Shown: piece by piece, positions 28,241 to 32,016 of the stretch
Numbering within the stretch: position 1 is the stretch's first letter
Layout of the letters: each line of letters opens with the position of its first letter
Assembly (NCBI GenBank): GCA_003648625.1
Contig: QMPO01000004.1
Location: forward strand, 1-32,016
Reading direction: 5' to 3'
Length of the DNA stretch: 32,016 bases
DNA from: Bacteroidota bacterium
GTDB lineage: Bacteria; Bacteroidota; Bacteroidia; Bacteroidales; F082
The notes under the pieces: generated by a model
Told to the model about the DNA's origin: nothing
Databases searched by the model: none
What the model saw: only the letters and a program-made list of their open reading frames with translations
Translations under genes and position numbers: made by a program

Positions 28241-28273
28241 GATAACACAACGCTATTCACGCATTGTGTTATC
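28241..28273. repeat. 10-bp perfect inverted repeat
   Basis: GATAACACAA (28241-28250) / TTGTGTTATC (28264-28273) with a 13-nt loop; no U-tract on the minus strand. Confidence 0.75.
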
Positions 28274-28286
28274 AGTGCATTAAAAA

Positions 28287-28376
28287 TTATTTCTTCTTAT
28301 GACGGTTTTTCCTCAAACGTTTTTTGCGTTTGTGGGTGGCCATCTTATGTCTTTTCCTTTTTTTACCGTTTGGCAT
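28287..28376 (-). CDS. 29-aa highly basic small protein, AURKAIP1/COX24 (bS22/mS38)-like
   Basis: Complete ORF MPNGKKRKRHKMATHKRKKRLRKNRHKKK*, ATG at 28374-28376, stop at 28287-28289; below the ORF track length cutoff. Confidence 0.85.
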   Translation of the reverse strand: MPNGKKRKRHKMATHKRKKRLRKNRHKKK

Positions 28377-28399
28377 TGTTGATGTGTTTAAGTTTTAAA

Positions 28400-28684
28400 T
28401 TATTTTACGTGGCCTTTAACTTCGTTAACGAAAGTTTTAGCAGGCTTGAAAGCAGGAATATTGTGAGCCGGAATAATAATAGTTGTGTTTTTTGAAATAT
28501 TTCTTCCGGTTTTTTCAGCTCTTTTCTTGATGATAAAACTTCCAAATCCTCTTAAATAAACGTTTTCTCCACCAATCATGGTATCTTTAACAGTTTCCAT
28601 GAATGATTCAACCACTGCCTGAACAGCTACTTTTTCAATTCCGGTTTTGTTGGCAATTTCCGTTACAATTTCCGCTTTTGTCAT
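28400..28684 (-). CDS. HU-family DNA-binding protein
   Basis: MTKAEIVTEIANKTGIEKVAVQAVVESFMETVKDTM..VYLRGFGSFIIKKRAEKTGRNISKNTTIIIPAHNIPAFKPAKTF. Confidence 0.95.
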   Translation of the reverse strand: MTKAEIVTEIANKTGIEKVAVQAVVESFMETVKDTMIGGENVYLRGFGSFIIKKRAEKTGRNISKNTTIIIPAHNIPAFKPAKTFVNEVKGHVK

Positions 28685-28821
28685 GTCTTTATTTATTAAA
28701 TGATTAAAAATTAGTTTTTTATTTCGGGTGGCAAAAATAAAACATTTTCACTAACATTGCACCATTAATGGATTTTTTTTAAATCTAATTACTTCTTTTT
28801 AAGTATTTTCAGAATAAGTTA

Positions 28822-29895
28822 ATGGATTTTGCATTTCGTTTAGCCGGGTGGTATGAGCAAAATAAAAGGGAATTGCCCTGGCGCAACACAAAAAATCCGT
28901 ATTTCATCTGGCTTTCGGAAATAATTCTGCAGCAAACACGTGTCGATCAGGGACTGAGTTATTATATAAAGTTCACAGAAAAATACCCGGATGTGTTTTC
29001 CCTGGCCAATGCTCCGCGCGATGAGGTGTTCAAACTATGGCAGGGACTGGGTTATTACAACAGGGCGGACAATATGCTGTTAACGGCAAAACTGGTTGCT
29101 GGAAAGTATGATGGGAATTTTCCGGAAAATCGCGATCTTCTTTTGCAATTACCAGGAATTGGCCCTTATACATCGGCGGCAATTGCTTCCATAGCTTTTG
29201 GAGTTCCGGTGCCTGTAGTTGACGGAAATGTATACCGGGTGCTGGCACGCTTGTTCGGAGTAGATGCGCCGGTAAATTCTGCAAAAGGGAGTCGCCTGGT
29301 ATATCAGCTAGCCGAGGATCTTCTTGACAAAAACGATCCCGGAACATTTAACCAGGCGGTTATGGAGTTTGGCGCGTTGAAGTGCACTCCTGCAAATCCG
29401 GAATGCGCCGATTGCCTTTTTAATACAGCGTGTTATGCCCGGTTGAACGGAACAGTTAATAAACTGCCGGTAAAAAAGCCAAAGACAACATTGCTCAACA
29501 GATATTTTTATTATTTCCATATCAGATTACCAAATGAAGGGAGCTATGATATGTATCTGAACAAAAGAACTGGAGGGGATATATGGAAAAATCTGTACGA
29601 TTTTGTTCTTACTGAGCTGCCGCAGAAAACAGAAGTGAACGATGAATTTATCATGAACAACCTGAAGAAAAAAATCAACATGAAGCATGTGGTTGTGGAT
29701 GGAATTTCAAAAAAATACAAACAACGACTTTCACATCAGTTAATCCATGCAGTTTTCATTAAAATTATTGTGCATAAAAAGGTGAAGTTTGCGCATGAAA
29801 ATTCATTAATTTTGGTGCCGGAAAAACATCTGATCGATTACCCCGTTCCCAGATTGATAGAACGGTATGTTACAGATGAAAAAATAATTAAATAA
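28822..29895 (+). CDS. mutY: A/G-specific adenine glycosylase MutY
   Basis: RELPWRNTKNPYFIWLSEIILQQTRVDQ, LPGIGPYTSAAIASIAFGVPVPVVDGNVYRVLAR, Fe-S loop CTPANPECADCLFNTAC. Confidence 0.96.
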   Translation: MDFAFRLAGWYEQNKRELPWRNTKNPYFIWLSEIILQQTRVDQGLSYYIKFTEKYPDVFSLANAPRDEVFKLWQGLGYYNRADNMLLTAKLVAGKYDGNFPENRDLLLQLPGIGPYTSAAIASIAFGVPVPVVDGNVYRVLARLFGVDAPVNSAKGSRLVYQLAEDLLDKNDPGTFNQAVMEFGALKCTPANPECADCLFNTACYARLNGTVNKLPVKKPKTTLLNRYFYYFHIRLPNEGSYDMYLNKRTGGDIWKNLYDFVLTELPQKTEVNDEFIMNNLKKKINMKHVVVDGISKKYKQRLSHQLIHAVFIKIIVHKKVKFAHENSLILVPEKHLIDYPVPRLIERYVTDEKIIK

Positions 29896-29903
29896 AAAGA
29901 AAT

Positions 29904-30356
29904 ATGGCTGGACTGAACAAAGTAATTTTAATAGGAAGAATTGGAAAAGACCCGGATACATACAGTTTTGATGACGGTACGAAAAAAATAAGCTTTTCAC
30001 TGGCAACAACCGAAAGTTACAAAGACCGGAACTCAGGGGACTGGGTTGAACAGACCGAATGGCACAACATAGTAGGATATCGGTTTCTGGCGGATAAAAA
30101 TTTTGCAAAGGGAGACCTTGTTTACGTTGAAGGGAAAATTAAAACCAGGAAATATAGCGACAGGGATGGTAACGAAAGATATATTACTGAAATAATAGGA
30201 GAGAAGATAAATATACTGACACGGAGCCAGAGCAGCTATGAATCTACAGGACAGCAGGCTACAACTACACGGGATGAAACTCCGGCTGCCCCCGCGGAAC
30301 CATTGGCTAATGATCAGCCGGCTGCAGGAGCGCCTGATGATGATCTCCCGTTCTAA
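29904..30356 (+). CDS. ssb: single-stranded DNA-binding protein
   Basis: LNKVILIGRIGKDPDTYSFDDGTKKISFSLATTESYKD, WHNIVGYRFLADKNFAKGDLVYVEGKIKTRKY; acidic tail ending DDDLPF. Confidence 0.96.
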   Translation: MAGLNKVILIGRIGKDPDTYSFDDGTKKISFSLATTESYKDRNSGDWVEQTEWHNIVGYRFLADKNFAKGDLVYVEGKIKTRKYSDRDGNERYITEIIGEKINILTRSQSSYESTGQQATTTRDETPAAPAEPLANDQPAAGAPDDDLPF

Positions 30357-30430
30357 AAATCAGCGTGTTGAAAACAAATTTGATTAATTCTTATTAATTT
30401 TGCAGCGCTTTAATTACTAATTGCAATATT

Positions 30431-31783
30431 TTGGAAGAAGCAGACTTAGACCCCTATCTTGATCTCTTATCGGTACTGACAAACCAGTTTTTTAACAGCT
30501 TTTCTATAGAGGCGGTAACCGGCCTTATAGTGCTGATAGTACTTATTGTATTGTCGGGTCTGGTATCAGGTTCCGAAACAGCCTTTTTTTCCCTGTCGCC
30601 TGCCGATCTTGATAATCTGAACAACAGTAAACGGGCCAAAGAGAAACTGATCCTGAAATTAAGGAGCAAGCCGAAAGATCTGCTGGCTACTATTTTAATT
30701 GCCAATAACTTTATCAATGTGGCTATTGTCATACTTTCGGCTTATATCTTGGCCATAACATTAAATTTTGAATTGAATCCGGTCCTTGGTTTCTTTATAG
30801 AGGTAATTCTGATCACATCCGTTATTTTACTTTTTGGCGAGATTATTCCTAAAATTTATGCGAATAAAGAACCTCTGCTGGTAGCTAATATGATGGCGAA
30901 GCCCATAAAATTTATGATTGTTTTTTTCAGGCCTTTAAGCAGCATATTGGTTCATTCGACAACTCTGATTGATAAAAAAATAGGAAAGAAAGGCCAGAAT
31001 ATTTCCTATAGCGAACTGTCTGAAGCTATTGAAATGACGGTTAATGAAAGTGTACCAGCACAGGAAAAAATGATCCTGAAAGGCTTTGCAACCTTCGGCG
31101 ACAAAGAGGTAAGAGACATCATGCAGTCACGAGTGAATGTTACGGCAATTGACAGAAAACTCTCTTTTCAGGAAGTTCTGGAAGTGGTGATCGAATCGGG
31201 GTTTTCCAGAATCCCCGTATATGAAGAATCATTTGATCATGTGTTGGGTGTGTTGTATATTAAAGATTTGTTGCCGTATTCAAAAACCGAAAAATATTTT
31301 GACTGGTTACCTTTGGTCCGGCCGGCACTTTTCGTTCCGGAAAACAAAAAAATAAAAGACCTTTTACAGGAGTTCCGGGAGAAGAAAATACATCTGGCCA
31401 TAGTTGTTGACGAATATGGCGGCACTTCCGGAATTATCACTCTTGAAGACATTATTGAAGAAATTGTTGGAGAAATCGGAGACGAATTCGATAAAGAACC
31501 GGCACAATTCAAATACAAACGTTTAAGGGAGAATTCATACTTGTTTGAGGCTAAAACACCGATCAATGACCTTTGCAAGATTATGAAAGTTGACGATGAT
31601 TATTTTGATGAAGTAAGGGGTGAATCCGACTCTATTGGCGGATTGATCCTGGAAATGGAAGAAGGCATACCGCCGAAAGGGACAAAAGTCAGGTTTAAGC
31701 AATTTGAATTTGAAGTGGTCAATGTGGATAAGAGAAAGATTAACGAAGTGAAAGTGACGATAAACAACAAACCGGAAGAATAA
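30431..31783 (+). CDS. gldE: gliding-associated CNNM/CorC-type protein GldE (TTG start)
   Basis: CNNM TM domain ([29 protein letters not shown]), CBS pair, CorC C-terminal domain; directly followed by gldD. Confidence 0.88.
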   Translation: MEEADLDPYLDLLSVLTNQFFNSFSIEAVTGLIVLIVLIVLSGLVSGSETAFFSLSPADLDNLNNSKRAKEKLILKLRSKPKDLLATILIANNFINVAIVILSAYILAITLNFELNPVLGFFIEVILITSVILLFGEIIPKIYANKEPLLVANMMAKPIKFMIVFFRPLSSILVHSTTLIDKKIGKKGQNISYSELSEAIEMTVNESVPAQEKMILKGFATFGDKEVRDIMQSRVNVTAIDRKLSFQEVLEVVIESGFSRIPVYEESFDHVLGVLYIKDLLPYSKTEKYFDWLPLVRPALFVPENKKIKDLLQEFREKKIHLAIVVDEYGGTSGIITLEDIIEEIVGEIGDEFDKEPAQFKYKRLRENSYLFEAKTPINDLCKIMKVDDDYFDEVRGESDSIGGLILEMEEGIPPKGTKVRFKQFEFEVVNVDKRKINEVKVTINNKPEE

Positions 31784-31822
31784 ATTGTTGAAAAAACGGT
31801 TAGTATAATCAGAACTTGACGG

Positions 31823-32016
31823 ATGATAAAAAAAGGATTTATTATATTTCTGATGCTGCTGGCAGGAATTATCTATTCGTGCGAATCGCACTATACCCCA
31901 AAGCCGAGAGGTTATTTCAGGATTGATATGCCTGAGAAGAATTATGCGCATTTCGACACAAGCTATCCCTATGCGTTTGAGTATCCTGTATACGCATATA
32001 TTGAACCGAGTAGGCA
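31823..32016 (+). CDS. gldD: gliding motility lipoprotein GldD (N-terminal part, truncated by window edge)
   Basis: MIKKGFIIFLMLLAGIIYSCESHYTPKPRGYFRIDMPEKNYAHFDTSYPYAFEYPVYAYIEPSR...; lipobox YSC; PKPRGYFRIDMPEK typical of GldD. Not in the ORF track. Confidence 0.85.
   Translation, partial: MIKKGFIIFLMLLAGIIYSCESHYTPKPRGYFRIDMPEKNYAHFDTSYPYAFEYPVYAYIEPSR

Noticed and set aside
1-32016. CRISPR array, prophage, transposon, tRNA or rRNA gene
   Set aside because: No regularly spaced repeats, transposase/integrase motifs, tRNA cloverleaf or rRNA-like sequence was recognised on reading the window.

Overview
The window looks like an ordinary chromosomal segment of a Bacteroidetes (probably Bacteroidales-like) genome. 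No transposase, phage, CRISPR array or classical defence locus was seen. Recognisable genes: ATP/PPi-type phosphofructokinase, MscS channel, an HG/Y-rich 'carbohydrate-binding family V/XII'-type protein, tsaB, an HlyD adaptor plus TolC pair, an M1 peptidase with a T9SS tail, an AlkD-like protein, a lipoprotein serine hydrolase, a two-component system, dnaG, tadA, an SSS transporter, a membrane-anchored AlbA_2/Schlafen-type protein, queG, ruvB, a USP-SPOR-USP cluster, rng, a 29-aa basic AURKAIP1/COX24-like protein missed by the ORF track, an HU protein, mutY, ssb, gldE and the start of gldD. The most unusual content is non-coding. (1) 18092-18517 on the minus strand is a ~425-nt candidate structured RNA. 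It has a Bacteroidetes-type promoter box, many GNRA-capped hairpins flanked by purine internal loops, an exact 10-11 bp long-range helix and a strong intrinsic terminator. (2) 15973-16098 on the plus strand is a compact sRNA candidate just upstream of dnaG. It has a perfect 9-bp closing stem, two perfect hairpins (one with a UCCCC loop) and an 11-bp terminator, and it starts just after a TAnnTTTG box. I could not match either to a known family from memory. Both need covariance searches.
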